In this document: in pieces, positions 33,866 through 47,386 of the stretch
Numbering within the stretch: the first letter of the stretch is position 1
How the letters are laid out: every line of letters starts with the position of its first letter
Source: Microbacterium sp. SSM24
GTDB taxonomy: Bacteria > Actinomycetota > Actinomycetes > Actinomycetales > Microbacteriaceae
Assembly: GCF_025989145.1 (NCBI RefSeq)
Contig: NZ_JAPDNQ010000001.1
Coordinates: 2,170,001-2,234,000 of the forward strand
DNA: 64,000 nucleotides
Reading direction: 5' to 3'
Program-made: the position numbers and the translations under genes
Notes under the pieces: model-generated
The model's database searches: none
The model's input: only the letters and a program-made list of their open reading frames with translations
What the model was told of the DNA's origin: nothing

Positions 33866-34435
33866 ATGACGCAGCCGATGAGCTACGGCGGAGGCCGCCC
33901 GATGGCCCCCGCGCCGGGGGCACCCACGCCCGAGCTGCGCGTCGCCCGTTTCCGCGGCCACGCGAGGCGGCTCACCTGGTCGGCCCTCGTCCTGATCATC
34001 GTCGCCGGCGCGGTGGGCTACCTGTACGGCAATCTTCCGGCGCCCTTCGCGAATTGGATGCTGCTCGCGGCGGCCGCCCTCGTCGTGTTCCTGCTCGTCC
34101 TCCTGCCGTTCCTCGCATGGTGGGCGCACGTGTACACGATCACGACCCGCCGCGTCATCGAGCGCTCGGGCATCCTGATCGCCCGGCGGCGCGAGCTCGC
34201 GCACGTGCGGGGCTACACGATCCAGGCGCGCCGCGGCATCCTGCAGCGAATGTGGGGTGCGGGCACCCTGACGCTGTCGAACGGGGTCGATGCACCGCTT
34301 CGACTGACCAACGTCCCGAGCGTCGGACTGGTGCACGAAGCGCTCGTCGACCAGGTCGAGGTCAACCAGATCCTCGCGCACCGCGATGCGCAGCCTCCGC
34401 TGCCCCCGCCCCCGCCGGTTCCCGGCACCCCCTGA
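33866..34435 (+). CDS. PH-domain membrane protein
   Basis: 189 aa. A Pro/Gly-rich cytoplasmic start is followed by two membrane helices (about 40-60 and 68-92) and a bacterial PH-like domain (YTITTRRVIERSGILIARRRELAHVRGYTIQ...GAGTLTLS), then a Pro-rich tail. This is the YdbT/bPH2 arrangement; the mycobacterial counterpart sits in the same place between birA and purK. Function is not established. The ATG at 33866 follows GGAGG almost directly; the upstream open frame has no family match. Confidence 0.8.
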   Translation: MTQPMSYGGGRPMAPAPGAPTPELRVARFRGHARRLTWSALVLIIVAGAVGYLYGNLPAPFANWMLLAAAALVVFLLVLLPFLAWWAHVYTITTRRVIERSGILIARRRELAHVRGYTIQARRGILQRMWGAGTLTLSNGVDAPLRLTNVPSVGLVHEALVDQVEVNQILAHRDAQPPLPPPPPVPGTP

Positions 34436-34492
34436 CGCCCACGACGCCCGCGCGGGTGCGGGATGATGGACTGTCGGACGAAAGGTGACGGA

Positions 34493-35629
34493 ATGGCGCT
34501 GCGAGTCGGAGTCGTCGGAGGCGGGCAGCTCGCCCGCATGATGATCGCCCCCGCGGTCGAGCTCGGAGTCGATCTCCGCGTGCTGGCCGAGGAGGAGGGC
34601 ATGGCCGCGTCGCTCGCGGCATCCGCCGTCGGCGATTATCGCGACGCCGATACGGTGCTCGCCTTCGCCCGCGAGGTCGACGTCGTGACGTTCGACCACG
34701 AACACGTTCCCCAAGACGTGCTCGCCGCGCTCGTGGAGGCAGGCGTGCCCGTCCATCCGGGTCCGGACGCGCTGCGCTTCGCCCAGGACAAGCTCGTGAT
34801 GCGCGCTCGCCTCGCCGAGCTGGGGATGCCGCAGCCCGACTGGGCGCCCGTCACGACGGCCGACGAGCTGCAGGTGTTCCTCGACGATCACGGCGGCCGC
34901 GCGGTCGTGAAGACGCCCCGCGGCGGATACGACGGAAAGGGCGTGCGCGTGGTCAGCGCCGCGACCGAGGCCGACGACTGGTTCGCGACGCTCGCCGAGG
35001 ATGCTCGCGGCGGGGCGCTCCTCGTCGAAGAGCTCGTCGACTTCTCGCGCGAGCTCGCGCAGCAGGTGGCACGCCGCCCCTCCGGCGAGGTGGCCGTCTA
35101 CCCCGTCGTCGAGACGGTGCAGCGCGGCGGCGTGTGCGCCGAGGTGATCGCTCCCGCGCCGCACGCCGGCGACCGGCTCCGCGCCGTCGCCGCCGAGATC
35201 GGCGTCGCGATCGCCCGGGGTCTCGAGGTGACCGGGATGCTGGCCGTCGAGCTCTTCGAGACGACGGACGAACGGCTCCTGGTCAACGAGCTGGCGATGC
35301 GCCCCCACAACAGCGGCCACTGGACACAGGACGGCGCGGTCACGAGCCAGTTCGAACAGCACCTCCGCGCCGTGCTCGATCTCCCGCTCGGCGATGCCGC
35401 ATCGCGGGAGCCGTGGTCGGTCATGATCAACATCCTCGGCGGCCCTGCCGAGGGTGGACTCGACGCGCGATTCGCCGCGGCGATGGCCGAGCATCCCGAT
35501 GCCAAGGTGCACACCTACGGCAAGGCGCCCCGGCCCGGGCGCAAGGTGGGTCACGTGACGGTGGCGGGCGGCGACCTCGACGACGTCGCGTACCGGGCCC
35601 GGGCGGCGGCATCCGTCTTCCTGGACTGA
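34493..35629 (+). CDS. purK: N5-carboxyaminoimidazole ribonucleotide synthase
   Basis: 378 aa, ATP-grasp enzyme of purine biosynthesis that joins bicarbonate to AIR. Signatures are VGVVGGGQLARMM at the start, QDKLVMRARL, KTPRGGYDGKGV (ATP loop), EELVDFSRELA and NELAMRPHNSGHWT. The ATG at 34493 is preceded by AAAGGTGACGGA. It is followed by purE, which catalyses the next step. Confidence 0.96.
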   Translation: MALRVGVVGGGQLARMMIAPAVELGVDLRVLAEEEGMAASLAASAVGDYRDADTVLAFAREVDVVTFDHEHVPQDVLAALVEAGVPVHPGPDALRFAQDKLVMRARLAELGMPQPDWAPVTTADELQVFLDDHGGRAVVKTPRGGYDGKGVRVVSAATEADDWFATLAEDARGGALLVEELVDFSRELAQQVARRPSGEVAVYPVVETVQRGGVCAEVIAPAPHAGDRLRAVAAEIGVAIARGLEVTGMLAVELFETTDERLLVNELAMRPHNSGHWTQDGAVTSQFEQHLRAVLDLPLGDAASREPWSVMINILGGPAEGGLDARFAAAMAEHPDAKVHTYGKAPRPGRKVGHVTVAGGDLDDVAYRARAAASVFLD

Positions 35630-35636
35630 ACCGCCG

Positions 35637-35669
35637 ACGGCGCGGGAATCGGATGCCGGGCCGCGCCGT
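35637..35669 (+). terminator. Hairpin between purK and purE
   Basis: A 9-bp perfect stem (ACGGCGCGG, 35637-35645, with CCGCGCCGT, 35661-35669) around a 15-nt loop, 8 nt after the purK stop. There is no T-run, so it is weak as an intrinsic terminator. The leaderless purE promoter (TAGCCT at 35696-35701) follows, which suits separate transcripts. Confidence 0.45.
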
Positions 35670-35707
35670 TGCGGGGATCTTCCAGCCTTGCGCCCTAGCC
35701 TTGTCGA

Positions 35708-36223
35708 GTGACTCGCCCCCTGCATTCCTCTGACGCGCCGCTGGTCGGCGTCGTCATGGGCTCCGACTCGGACTGGCGCGTCATGAGCGACGCCTCGCAG
35801 GTCCTCAGCGACTTCGGCATCCCGCACGAGGTCGAGGTCGTGTCGGCGCATCGCACACCCGACAAGCTCATGCGCTACGGACGCGAGGCGCGCGCCCGCG
35901 GGCTCCGGGCGGTCATCGCCGGCGCGGGCGGTGCCGCCCACCTCCCCGGCATGCTGGCCTCGGTCACCGCCGTGCCCGTGATCGGCGTGCCCGTTCAGCT
36001 CTCGACGCTCGACGGGCTCGACTCGCTCCTCAGCATCGTGCAGATGCCCGCGGGCATTCCCGTGGCGACCGTATCGATCAACGGTGCGAAGAACGCCGGA
36101 CTGCTCGCCGCACGCATCCTGGGCACATCGGACCCCGCACTCGCCGAGCGGATCGAGGCCTACGCCCGTGATCTCGAGGCGCAGGTCGAGGAGAAGAACC
36201 GGCGGCTCAAGGAGTCCCTGTGA
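35708..36223 (+). CDS. purE: 5-(carboxyamino)imidazole ribonucleotide mutase
   Basis: 171 aa, class I PurE. Motifs are [27 protein letters not shown] and [18 protein letters not shown], with the catalytic histidine in SAHRTP. It rearranges N5-CAIR to CAIR after PurK. The GTG at 35708 follows TAGCCT by 6 nt (leaderless). Its stop overlaps the LCP-family gene start by 4 nt (GTGA), tying a purine enzyme to a cell-wall enzyme in one transcript. Confidence 0.96.
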   Translation: MTRPLHSSDAPLVGVVMGSDSDWRVMSDASQVLSDFGIPHEVEVVSAHRTPDKLMRYGREARARGLRAVIAGAGGAAHLPGMLASVTAVPVIGVPVQLSTLDGLDSLLSIVQMPAGIPVATVSINGAKNAGLLAARILGTSDPALAERIEAYARDLEAQVEEKNRRLKESL

Positions 36224-37695
36224 CCGTCGCCAGCCCGCCCCGGATGACCGCGGCTCCGCAAGGAGTGCGCCTCGTCGAGGAGCGCCCGCTGCGGCACCCG
36301 GATGCCTCGTCCCGCGCGATGATGACGCGGCGCGGCTGGTGGCTCGTCGCCCTGAACTTCCTCGTGCCCGGATCTGCGCAGGCAGTGGCGGGCAACCGGC
36401 GCCTGGGCAAGGTCGGGCTCGCCTCGACGATCGTCCTCTGGACGCTGGTCGCTCTCGCCGTCCTCTTCGCACTGCTCGCGCCGACCGCCGGGCTGAGCAT
36501 CGTCACCGGCGCCTGGCTGCCCGCATGGCTCGGGCTGCTCCGCCCGCTTCCGCTGCTTCTCATCCAGGGCCTGCTGATCGGCTACGCGATCCTCTGGATC
36601 GTCCTCACGATCGACACGCTGCGCCTCGTGCGCCTGGTGAAGACCGGCACGGGCGCGCGGTTCGGCATCGCCGCCGTCGCCGTGGCGCTCCTCGTCGTGG
36701 CGAGCGGAACCGCGGCGTACGCATCGAGCGCCGTCGGCGCCGCCCGCGAGACCCTCGGCGCGATCTTCCAGGCGACGGGCCCGGCCGTGCCGCCCTCGGA
36801 CGGCTACTACAACATCCTCCTGCTGGGCGCCGACAGCGGCGAGGGGCGCGATTCCATGCGATTCGACAGCATCTCGGTGGTCTCGGTCAATGCGGAGACC
36901 GGCGCAACGACCATCACCGGCATCCCCCGCGACATGCCGCACTTCCCGTTCGCCGAAGGCCCCATGCTGGACCGCTACCCGAACGGGCACGAAGGTCACG
37001 CCGACCCCACGTGCGGATGGGGGAGCGGCATCAACCAGCTGCGCACCGAGGTCGAGGTGTGCCAGGACGGCGACCTCCTCTATCCCGACGCGACCGCCAA
37101 CGCCTCCGCGCCGGCGATCGAGGCGACGAAGGACGCGGCCGAAGGCATCCTCGGCATCGAGATCCCGTACTACGTGTTCGTCGACATGCACGGCTTCGCC
37201 TCGCTGATCGATGCGCTGGGCGGCGTCGACGTCACCGTCGCCGAGCGGCTGCCCAAGGGCGGCGGTCCCGCGTATGAGGGCCAGCCCGCAGAGGAATGGG
37301 CCATCGGCTGGATCGAGGCCGGTCCGCAGCACATGAGCGGCGACACCGCGCAGTGGTACGCCCGGTCGCGCTACACGACCAGCGACTTCGACCGCATGGA
37401 GCGCCAGCGCATCCTGCAGCAGGCGATCCTCGCGCAGTTCACCCCGCAGACCGTGCTCACCCGATTCCAGGATGTCGCGGCCGCCGGCGCCGACATCGTC
37501 CAGACCGACCTTCCGCAGTCGCTGCTTCCGACGCTCGCCGATCTCGCGCTCAAGGCGAAGGAGCTTCCCGTCACCGCCATCGAGCTGACGCCGGAAGGCG
37601 GGATCGACGAGTACGAGCCCGACTACGCGTACATCGCCGACCTCGTCCGCACGACGCTGCATCCGCCCACCCCCACCCCGACCCCGGAGGGCTGA
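36220..37695 (+). CDS. LytR-CpsA-Psr (LCP) family wall-polymer ligase
   Basis: 491 aa. The LCP domain (about 185-410) carries [25 protein letters not shown] and [17 protein letters not shown], with the acidic and arginine residues that bind the polyprenyl pyrophosphate. The family attaches wall polysaccharides or teichoic acids to peptidoglycan outside the cell. The N-terminus is unusual: about four hydrophobic helices (residues 40-170) instead of the single anchor of most LCP proteins. GTG start at 36220 within the purE stop. It is the likely attacher of the polymer made by the locus at 41-64 kb. Confidence 0.9.
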   Translation: MTVASPPRMTAAPQGVRLVEERPLRHPDASSRAMMTRRGWWLVALNFLVPGSAQAVAGNRRLGKVGLASTIVLWTLVALAVLFALLAPTAGLSIVTGAWLPAWLGLLRPLPLLLIQGLLIGYAILWIVLTIDTLRLVRLVKTGTGARFGIAAVAVALLVVASGTAAYASSAVGAARETLGAIFQATGPAVPPSDGYYNILLLGADSGEGRDSMRFDSISVVSVNAETGATTITGIPRDMPHFPFAEGPMLDRYPNGHEGHADPTCGWGSGINQLRTEVEVCQDGDLLYPDATANASAPAIEATKDAAEGILGIEIPYYVFVDMHGFASLIDALGGVDVTVAERLPKGGGPAYEGQPAEEWAIGWIEAGPQHMSGDTAQWYARSRYTTSDFDRMERQRILQQAILAQFTPQTVLTRFQDVAAAGADIVQTDLPQSLLPTLADLALKAKELPVTAIELTPEGGIDEYEPDYAYIADLVRTTLHPPTPTPTPEG

Positions 37696-37697
37696 GC

Positions 37698-38819
37698 GTG
37701 GTCGCCACCCTCCGCGTCGTGCTGGATCAGCTCGTCGCGCCCACCGATCCCGTGCTCGCCGAGGCATCCCGTGATCTCACGCGTGCGCTGATCGCCGGCG
37801 CGCCGGCGGGCTGCGAGGTCGAGGGCATCGCGCCGGCCGGGGGTGAGGGCGACCCCGAGGTCCCGGGCCTCGCCGGTCTTCGACGGACGGCTCTCGCCCG
37901 GCGTGAGCTCGCCGCGGCACTGCAGCTGGGTGTCGGAACCGGCATCGGGGGCGGAATGATCCATTCCCCGACACTGCTCGCGCCGCTGGTGAAGCACGAC
38001 CGCGTTCATGACAACGACCAGACGGTCGTCACGGTGTGGGACCTGCGCCCGTGGGAGTCGCCCGCCGACCTGCCGCGTGCCGCCGTCGCATGGCACAAGG
38101 CGATGCTCAAGCGGGCGGTCAAGCACGCGGATGCCGTCGTCGTCCCCACGCATTCGATGGCCGAACGCCTCGCCGACATCGCCCGTGTCGGAGATCGTGT
38201 GCGGGTGATCGCCGGAGCCTCCCCGCTGGGATTCGCCGTCCCGACCGACGAGGTCGGCCGGCGCCGCGAGCTGGGCCTCCCCGAGGGGTTCGTCCTGCTG
38301 GCGGGTGGCGCGGTGGCCTCTGACGCGCTCGGGACGGGCTTCGAGGCCATCGCGGTCTCGGGCGTCGAGCTCCCCGTCGTCGTGATCGACGTCGAGGAGG
38401 GCCACGAGCCCGCCGTCGCCGATGTCGCCGCGGCGGCAGGTCTGCCCGAGCGGCAGCTCCATCTCCGCGGCGCGCTCGAGGCGGCAGACCGTGCCGCGGT
38501 CTTCGGCGCGGCGCTCGCGTTCCTCGCACCGAGTCGGCGCAGCGCCTTCCCCTGGCGAGTGGTGGACGCGCTCACCATCGGCGTTCCCGTGATCGCCGCG
38601 GCATCCGATGTGCACACCGAGGTGATCTTCGACGGCGGCGAGCTGGTCGAAGCGACGGATGCCGCAGCTCTGGTCGCCGGTCTCTCCGCCGCGCTGAGCG
38701 CGGCCCTTTCGAGCACCGCCGCCGCCGATCGGCTGGCCGTGCTCTCCGGCGATCGCGGCCGGGCGTTCTCGTGGCGCGAGGCGGCCGACAAGGTGTGGCA
38801 GCTGCATGCAGAACTCTGA
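37698..38819 (+). CDS. Glycosyltransferase (GT4-like)
   Basis: 373 aa from GTG 37698, with GGAGG 7 nt upstream, 2 nt after the LCP gene stop. The N-terminal half contains VTVWDLRPWESPADLPR...WHKAMLKRAVKHADAVVVPTHSMAERLAD, the usual acceptor-side helix of GT-B enzymes. The C-terminal half has FLAPSRRSAFPWRVVDALTIGVPVIAAASDVHTEVI, a GT4 nucleotide-sugar signature with a modified E-x7-E. No signal peptide, so it works on the cytoplasmic side. The donor is unknown; mannose or rhamnose would fit the neighbours. Confidence 0.82.
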   Translation: MVATLRVVLDQLVAPTDPVLAEASRDLTRALIAGAPAGCEVEGIAPAGGEGDPEVPGLAGLRRTALARRELAAALQLGVGTGIGGGMIHSPTLLAPLVKHDRVHDNDQTVVTVWDLRPWESPADLPRAAVAWHKAMLKRAVKHADAVVVPTHSMAERLADIARVGDRVRVIAGASPLGFAVPTDEVGRRRELGLPEGFVLLAGGAVASDALGTGFEAIAVSGVELPVVVIDVEEGHEPAVADVAAAAGLPERQLHLRGALEAADRAAVFGAALAFLAPSRRSAFPWRVVDALTIGVPVIAAASDVHTEVIFDGGELVEATDAAALVAGLSAALSAALSSTAAADRLAVLSGDRGRAFSWREAADKVWQLHAEL

Positions 38820-38915
38820 CGGTGCGCGAGCCGAGAGCTTGCGGAGAAGGGCGTGTCGATGAGGCGGAATCTCGCGCAGGTTGTCATCATGCGTCACTTC
38901 CGTCACACTGATCAC

Positions 38916-40949
38916 ATGGCGGCGGCTTCGAGGGCAGACGTGCGTCCGCGCTCCCGCGCGGTCGCGACGGCACTGGCGGTGATCGCGCTGGCGGTCGGGA
39001 TGCTGGCCCCTCAGTCCGCGGCAGCGGCCCCCGCGATCCAGGCGTCCTCGGTGGCGGCCGACGTCGCGGCGACCGGGATCGTCCAGGCCGCCGACCTGTC
39101 GAAGTTCACTCCGGGCAACATCGTCAGCGACGCCGTGTTCTTCCACAAGAACTCGATGACCGAAGCGCAGATCCAGACGTTCCTCCAGGGCAAGGTCTCG
39201 ACCTGTCGATCGGGCTACACCTGCGTCAAGGACTACTACGACACCTCGCGCACGACGACCGCGGACGCCATGTGCGGCGCATATTCAGGCGGAGTCCGCG
39301 AGCGCGCATCGCGGATCATCTTCAAAGTCGCTCAGGCCTGCGGGATCAATCCGCAGGTGATCCTCGTCATGCTCCAGAAGGAGCAGGGACTGATCACGTC
39401 CACCGCTCCGTCCTCCTACGCCTATCGAGCGGCGATGGGGCAGGGCTGCCCCGACACGGCCGCCTGCGACACGCGCTATTACGGCTTCTTCAACCAGGTG
39501 TTCGGGGGTGCGTGGCAGCTCAAGCGCTACGCCAATCCGCCGGGCACCAGCCAGTTCTTCACCTGGTATGCCCCGGGCAAGACGTGGGATCTGCTGTATC
39601 ACCCGAACCGCGCGTGCGGAACCTCGCGGGTCACCATCCAGAACCAGGCCACCTCGAACCTGTACTACTACACGCCCTACCAGCCCAACGCGGCTGCGCT
39701 GCGGGCGGGCTACGGCACGGGGAACTCGTGCTCGAGCTACGGCAACCGCAATTTCTACAACTACTTCACCGACTGGTTCGTCTCGACCCAGGTGATTCAG
39801 AACCCGTGTGCCGTGCCGTCGGGTTCGCAGGTCGTCGCGGCCACGGGAGAGTACACCGTCGTCCCCGCGGGTCTCAACGCACGCTCGGCGCCGTCGACCG
39901 CCTGCGAGACGGCGAAGCGCACGCTGTCCGCCGGAATGGTCGTGACCCGCGTCGCCACGTACGGCGACTGGTTCCAGGTCCGCTACGACAAGGCGCTGAT
40001 GTGGGTGCACGGCGGCTATCTCGCCCAGACTCCGGCGGTCGGCTACACCACCGAGCGCCTGACCGGCGCATCCCGCTACGACACCGCGGTCGAGGTGTCG
40101 CGGGAGGCGTATCCGACGGGGACCGCGACCGTGTTCATCACGGACGGGACGGACTTCCCCGATGCGCTGACGGCCGGGGCTGCCGCGGGGCACGTCGGCG
40201 GATCGCTGCTCCTGACCGAGCCGAAGTCGCTGCGCGCCTCGACCGCCGCGGAGATCGCGCGCTTGAAGCCGACGAAGATCGTCCTCGTCGGCGGACTGAC
40301 CCGCATCTCGGCCAACGTGGCCTCGCAGATCGCGGCGCTCGTCCCGGGTGCGACGACGGAGAGGCTCACCGGCCGCGACCGGTACGAGACCAGCCGCCTC
40401 ATCGCGGCACGGTTCTTCGCCGGTGCGACGACGGCGTACGTCACGACCGGCAAGACCTTCCCCGACGCGATCATCGCGTCCTCGCTGGGTGGCGCCCAGG
40501 GACGGCCGGTGATCCTGGTGGACGGCACGGGTCAGACGCTCGATGCCGCGACGCGATCGACGTTCCAGACCGCTCGCATGACCAACGCCGTCATCGTGGG
40601 CGGGCCGGACATGGTCAGCGCGGGCATCGAGACCGGGCTCACGGACGCGGCGATCGCCGTCCAGCGCTACGCCGGCAGGGATCGCTACGGCACCGCGCGC
40701 CTGCTGGCCGAGGCCGCCTATCCCAGCGGAGCCCCGCAGGTCCTCGTGGCCACGGGTCAGAACTTCCCCGATGCGCTGGTCGGAGCCGTTCTCGCCGCGC
40801 GCACGCACACCCCGCTGGTCACGACGGCGACGACGTGCTTCGAGGGGGCGACGAAGGACTGGGTGATCCGGTCCGGAGCGACGTCGGTGACCCTTCTCGG
40901 AGGGATTCCGAGCCTCGACGACGCCGTGGCCGCGTCGGTCCGCTGCTGA
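38916..40949 (+). CDS. Secreted CWB2 protein with lysozyme-like domain and SH3
   Basis: 677 aa from ATG 38916; ATG 38859 with GGAGAAGGG upstream is an alternative. TTGTCA and CACACT with a 17-nt spacer lie just before 38916, so a leaderless start is possible there. A signal peptide ends near AAAAPA. Then comes a domain (about 60-270) with EQGLITS (candidate catalytic glutamate), many Cys/Tyr and GFFNQVFGGAWQLKRY, like secreted muramidase-type proteins of actinobacteria. An SH3-like module follows (about 290-365), then three CWB2 repeats (about 370-677) with RYDTAVEVS, RYETSRLIA and RYGTARLLA. The wall-binding module is C-terminal here, the reverse of the 30.8-kb protein. Confidence 0.85.
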   Translation: MAAASRADVRPRSRAVATALAVIALAVGMLAPQSAAAAPAIQASSVAADVAATGIVQAADLSKFTPGNIVSDAVFFHKNSMTEAQIQTFLQGKVSTCRSGYTCVKDYYDTSRTTTADAMCGAYSGGVRERASRIIFKVAQACGINPQVILVMLQKEQGLITSTAPSSYAYRAAMGQGCPDTAACDTRYYGFFNQVFGGAWQLKRYANPPGTSQFFTWYAPGKTWDLLYHPNRACGTSRVTIQNQATSNLYYYTPYQPNAAALRAGYGTGNSCSSYGNRNFYNYFTDWFVSTQVIQNPCAVPSGSQVVAATGEYTVVPAGLNARSAPSTACETAKRTLSAGMVVTRVATYGDWFQVRYDKALMWVHGGYLAQTPAVGYTTERLTGASRYDTAVEVSREAYPTGTATVFITDGTDFPDALTAGAAAGHVGGSLLLTEPKSLRASTAAEIARLKPTKIVLVGGLTRISANVASQIAALVPGATTERLTGRDRYETSRLIAARFFAGATTAYVTTGKTFPDAIIASSLGGAQGRPVILVDGTGQTLDAATRSTFQTARMTNAVIVGGPDMVSAGIETGLTDAAIAVQRYAGRDRYGTARLLAEAAYPSGAPQVLVATGQNFPDALVGAVLAARTHTPLVTTATTCFEGATKDWVIRSGATSVTLLGGIPSLDDAVAASVRC

Positions 40950-40950
40950 A

Positions 40951-40968
40951 CCCGTCCTGCGGGACGGG
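40951..40968. terminator. Bidirectional hairpin terminator
   Basis: CCCGTCC-TGCG-GGACGGG, a perfect 7-bp stem between the convergent CWB2 gene (stop at 40949) and the RmlC-RmlD gene (stop at 40974). No T-run on either side. Confidence 0.6.
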
Positions 40969-40973
40969 GAGGA

Positions 40974-45329
<4,356 letters not shown>

Positions 45330-45330
45330 G

Positions 45331-45347
45331 CCGATCCGTAGGATCGG
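45331..45347 (+). terminator. Hairpin terminator after rmlA
   Basis: CCGATCC-GTA-GGATCGG, a perfect 7-bp stem starting 2 nt after the rmlA stop, followed by ATCTTCCC. The downstream genes may need their own promoter. Confidence 0.6.
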
Positions 45348-45366
45348 ATCTTCCCAATGGCTGACG

Positions 45367-45428
45367 GCGATCGGGTGCGTGGGCGTCGTTCGTCGGGTGT
45401 GATGGCGGTGGAGAGTTCTCGGGTATGA
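45367..45428 (+). pseudogene. 3'-end remnant of an RgpF-like gene
   Basis: The 20 in-frame codons before the first RgpF-like gene (DRVRGRRSSGVMAVESSRV then TGA) are identical to the last codons of that gene at 47325-47386. They end in the same ATGA overlap with the next start. In the first position no gene precedes them except a chance ATG at 45357. They look like the tail of a lost upstream copy or of the gene that preceded the module in its source. Confidence 0.7.
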
Positions 45429-46358
45429 GTGTGTTGGGTGCGGGTGTGGTTGCTGCTTCGGTGTTTCCGAGGGGTGGCCGGCGTCTGGTCGTGTATGTGG
45501 TGTATGACCGGCGTGGTGGTGTGGAGGATTTCGTTGTCCATGCGCTGGCGGGGTTGCGTGAGCATGCGGCGCATGTGGTGGTGGTCGCCAATGGTTCGCT
45601 GACCGATGAGGGTCGGGCGAAGTTGGCTCCGGTGGCGGATTCGGTGTTGGTGCGGGATAACCGCGGGTATGACATCTGGGCGCATAAGGAGGCGTTGGAG
45701 TTCGTCGGGGATCTGTCCTCGTATGACGAGGTGGTGCTGACCAATGACACGTGGTTCGGGCCGGTTCGTCCGTATGGGCCGGTGTTCGAGCGGATGGATG
45801 CTCGGCCGGTGCATTTCTGGGGGATGACCGATCATGCGGAGGAGGTTCCGAACCCGTTCACGGGGGAGGGGCGGTTGCCGTATCACCTGCAGTCGTTCTG
45901 GATCGCGGTGCGGCGGGAGATGTTCCTGTCGGAGCAGTGGCGGCGGTATTGGCGTGAGCTGCCGGAGATGCCGGACTATTTCGATGCGGTCCTCAAGCAT
46001 GAGGCGGTGTTCACGAAGCAGTTCGCTGATCGGGGGTTCGTGGCGGAGGCGGCGTTCCCGTATCGGAAGTATCCGACGACGCATCCGGCGCTGTTCAATG
46101 CGGATCTGCTGATCGATGACGGGTGTCCGTTGTTGAAGCGGCGGCCGTTGTTCCACTATCCGCCGTTCTTGGATCGTCATGCGGTGATCGGTCGGTGGAC
46201 GTTGGAGCGGGTGGAGTCCTACGGGTTCCCGATGCCGTTGATCTGGTCGAATCTGGCCCGCAACGTGCAGCCGCGGGTGCTCAACGCGGATGCCGCGATG
46301 CTCGAGGTGCTCCCCGACGTCGACACCTCCTACGACCCCACCACCCCCCTGCGCATCG
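45367..46358 (+). repeat. 992-bp direct repeat, copy 1
   Basis: Matches 47325-48316 at an offset of 1958 bp; no difference was found wherever the two were compared. It covers the gene-tail remnant, the start codon and the first 311 codons of the first RgpF-like gene. Up to about 46265 the codons end mostly in G or T (TTG, TAT, GGT, GAT), unlike the C-ending codons of neighbours; the last 90 bp are normal. Confidence 0.95.
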
Positions 46359-47386
46359 CGGCCGTCGTCCACATCCGCGACCTCGCGCGCATCGACGACC
46401 TCCTGGACCGGTACGTGACGCTTCCCGAGGGAACGGACCTCATCGTCACGACGATGAGCCACGAGGATGCCGACCACGTGCGGTCCCGGCTGTCGCGGCG
46501 CACCGACCTCACGCCCGCGAGGCGTGAGGTGCGCGTGGTGCAGGCGCGAGCGGGGCGCGACATGAGCGCGTTCTTCGTCGCATGCGCCGACGTCCTCCGC
46601 GACGAGCGCTACGACCTGATCGTCAAGATCCACTCGATGAAGCGCGCCGGCATCGAGTTCAACGCCCGGCGCTACTTCCGCCGGCATCAGCTCGAGAACC
46701 TGCTGAGCTCTTCCGGCTACGTGCGCAACGTCCTCGCCCTGTTCCAGCGTGAGCCCGGTCTCGGAGTGGTGTTCCCGCCGATGGTCCACATCGGATTCGG
46801 CACGATGGGCCGGGCGTGGGCGGACTACCGGCAGCCCGTCGCCGACTGGTGCAAGCGCCTCGGCATCCGCGTGCCGCTCGACGACGCCTCCCCGCTGGCG
46901 CCGTACGGGGGGATGTGGATCGCTCGCAGGGAGGCGCTCGCGATCCTCGCAGACCACCCGTGGACCTACTCGGACTACCGCAGGAAGGAGACCCAGGCCC
47001 CGGCGGATCTCCCCCGCATACAGGAGCGCCTCGTCACCCTCGCCTGCGGCGAGCTCGGTTATCACGTGCGCACCGTGCTCAACACCGAGCACGCCTCGAT
47101 CAGCCACACGGCGCTCGAGGAGAAGGTCGACCAGCTCTTCTCCACCACCCCCGGGTACCCGGTGGAGCAGATTCAGTTCCTGCACCGCGCGGGATGGGCC
47201 GGTCACGGTGGACCGCTGAGCCTCGCGCGGATGTATCTGCGCATGAACCATCCGCGAGCGAGCCGGGTCGCCGAGCCCGGTCTGCAGCTCGCCTGGCGGG
47301 CGATGGACAAGGCCCGTCGGGTGCGCGATCGGGTGCGTGGGCGTCGTTCGTCGGGTGTGATGGCGGTGGAGAGTTCTCGGGTATGA
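45425..47386 (+). CDS. RgpF-like rhamnan synthesis protein, tandem copy A
   Basis: 653 aa, two related halves. The N-terminal half (1-290) has LVVYVVYDRRGG, VLVRDNRGYDIWAHKEAL and VVLTNDTWFGPV, typical of the RgpF family (rhamnose polymerisation/side chains). The C-terminal half (305-600) repeats the theme with VRVVQARAGRDMSAFFVAC, YDLIVKIHSMK, FPPMVHIGFGTMG and PLAPYGGMWIARREAL. The DNA for the N-terminal half is an exact copy of that in gene B and has foreign-looking codon use; the C-terminal half is native-looking and differs from gene B. Its last 20 codons belong to the second repeat copy. Probably cytoplasmic, using dTDP-rhamnose. Confidence 0.88.
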   Translation: MSVLGAGVVAASVFPRGGRRLVVYVVYDRRGGVEDFVVHALAGLREHAAHVVVVANGSLTDEGRAKLAPVADSVLVRDNRGYDIWAHKEALEFVGDLSSYDEVVLTNDTWFGPVRPYGPVFERMDARPVHFWGMTDHAEEVPNPFTGEGRLPYHLQSFWIAVRREMFLSEQWRRYWRELPEMPDYFDAVLKHEAVFTKQFADRGFVAEAAFPYRKYPTTHPALFNADLLIDDGCPLLKRRPLFHYPPFLDRHAVIGRWTLERVESYGFPMPLIWSNLARNVQPRVLNADAAMLEVLPDVDTSYDPTTPLRIAAVVHIRDLARIDDLLDRYVTLPEGTDLIVTTMSHEDADHVRSRLSRRTDLTPARREVRVVQARAGRDMSAFFVACADVLRDERYDLIVKIHSMKRAGIEFNARRYFRRHQLENLLSSSGYVRNVLALFQREPGLGVVFPPMVHIGFGTMGRAWADYRQPVADWCKRLGIRVPLDDASPLAPYGGMWIARREALAILADHPWTYSDYRRKETQAPADLPRIQERLVTLACGELGYHVRTVLNTEHASISHTALEEKVDQLFSTTPGYPVEQIQFLHRAGWAGHGGPLSLARMYLRMNHPRASRVAEPGLQLAWRAMDKARRVRDRVRGRRSSGVMAVESSRV

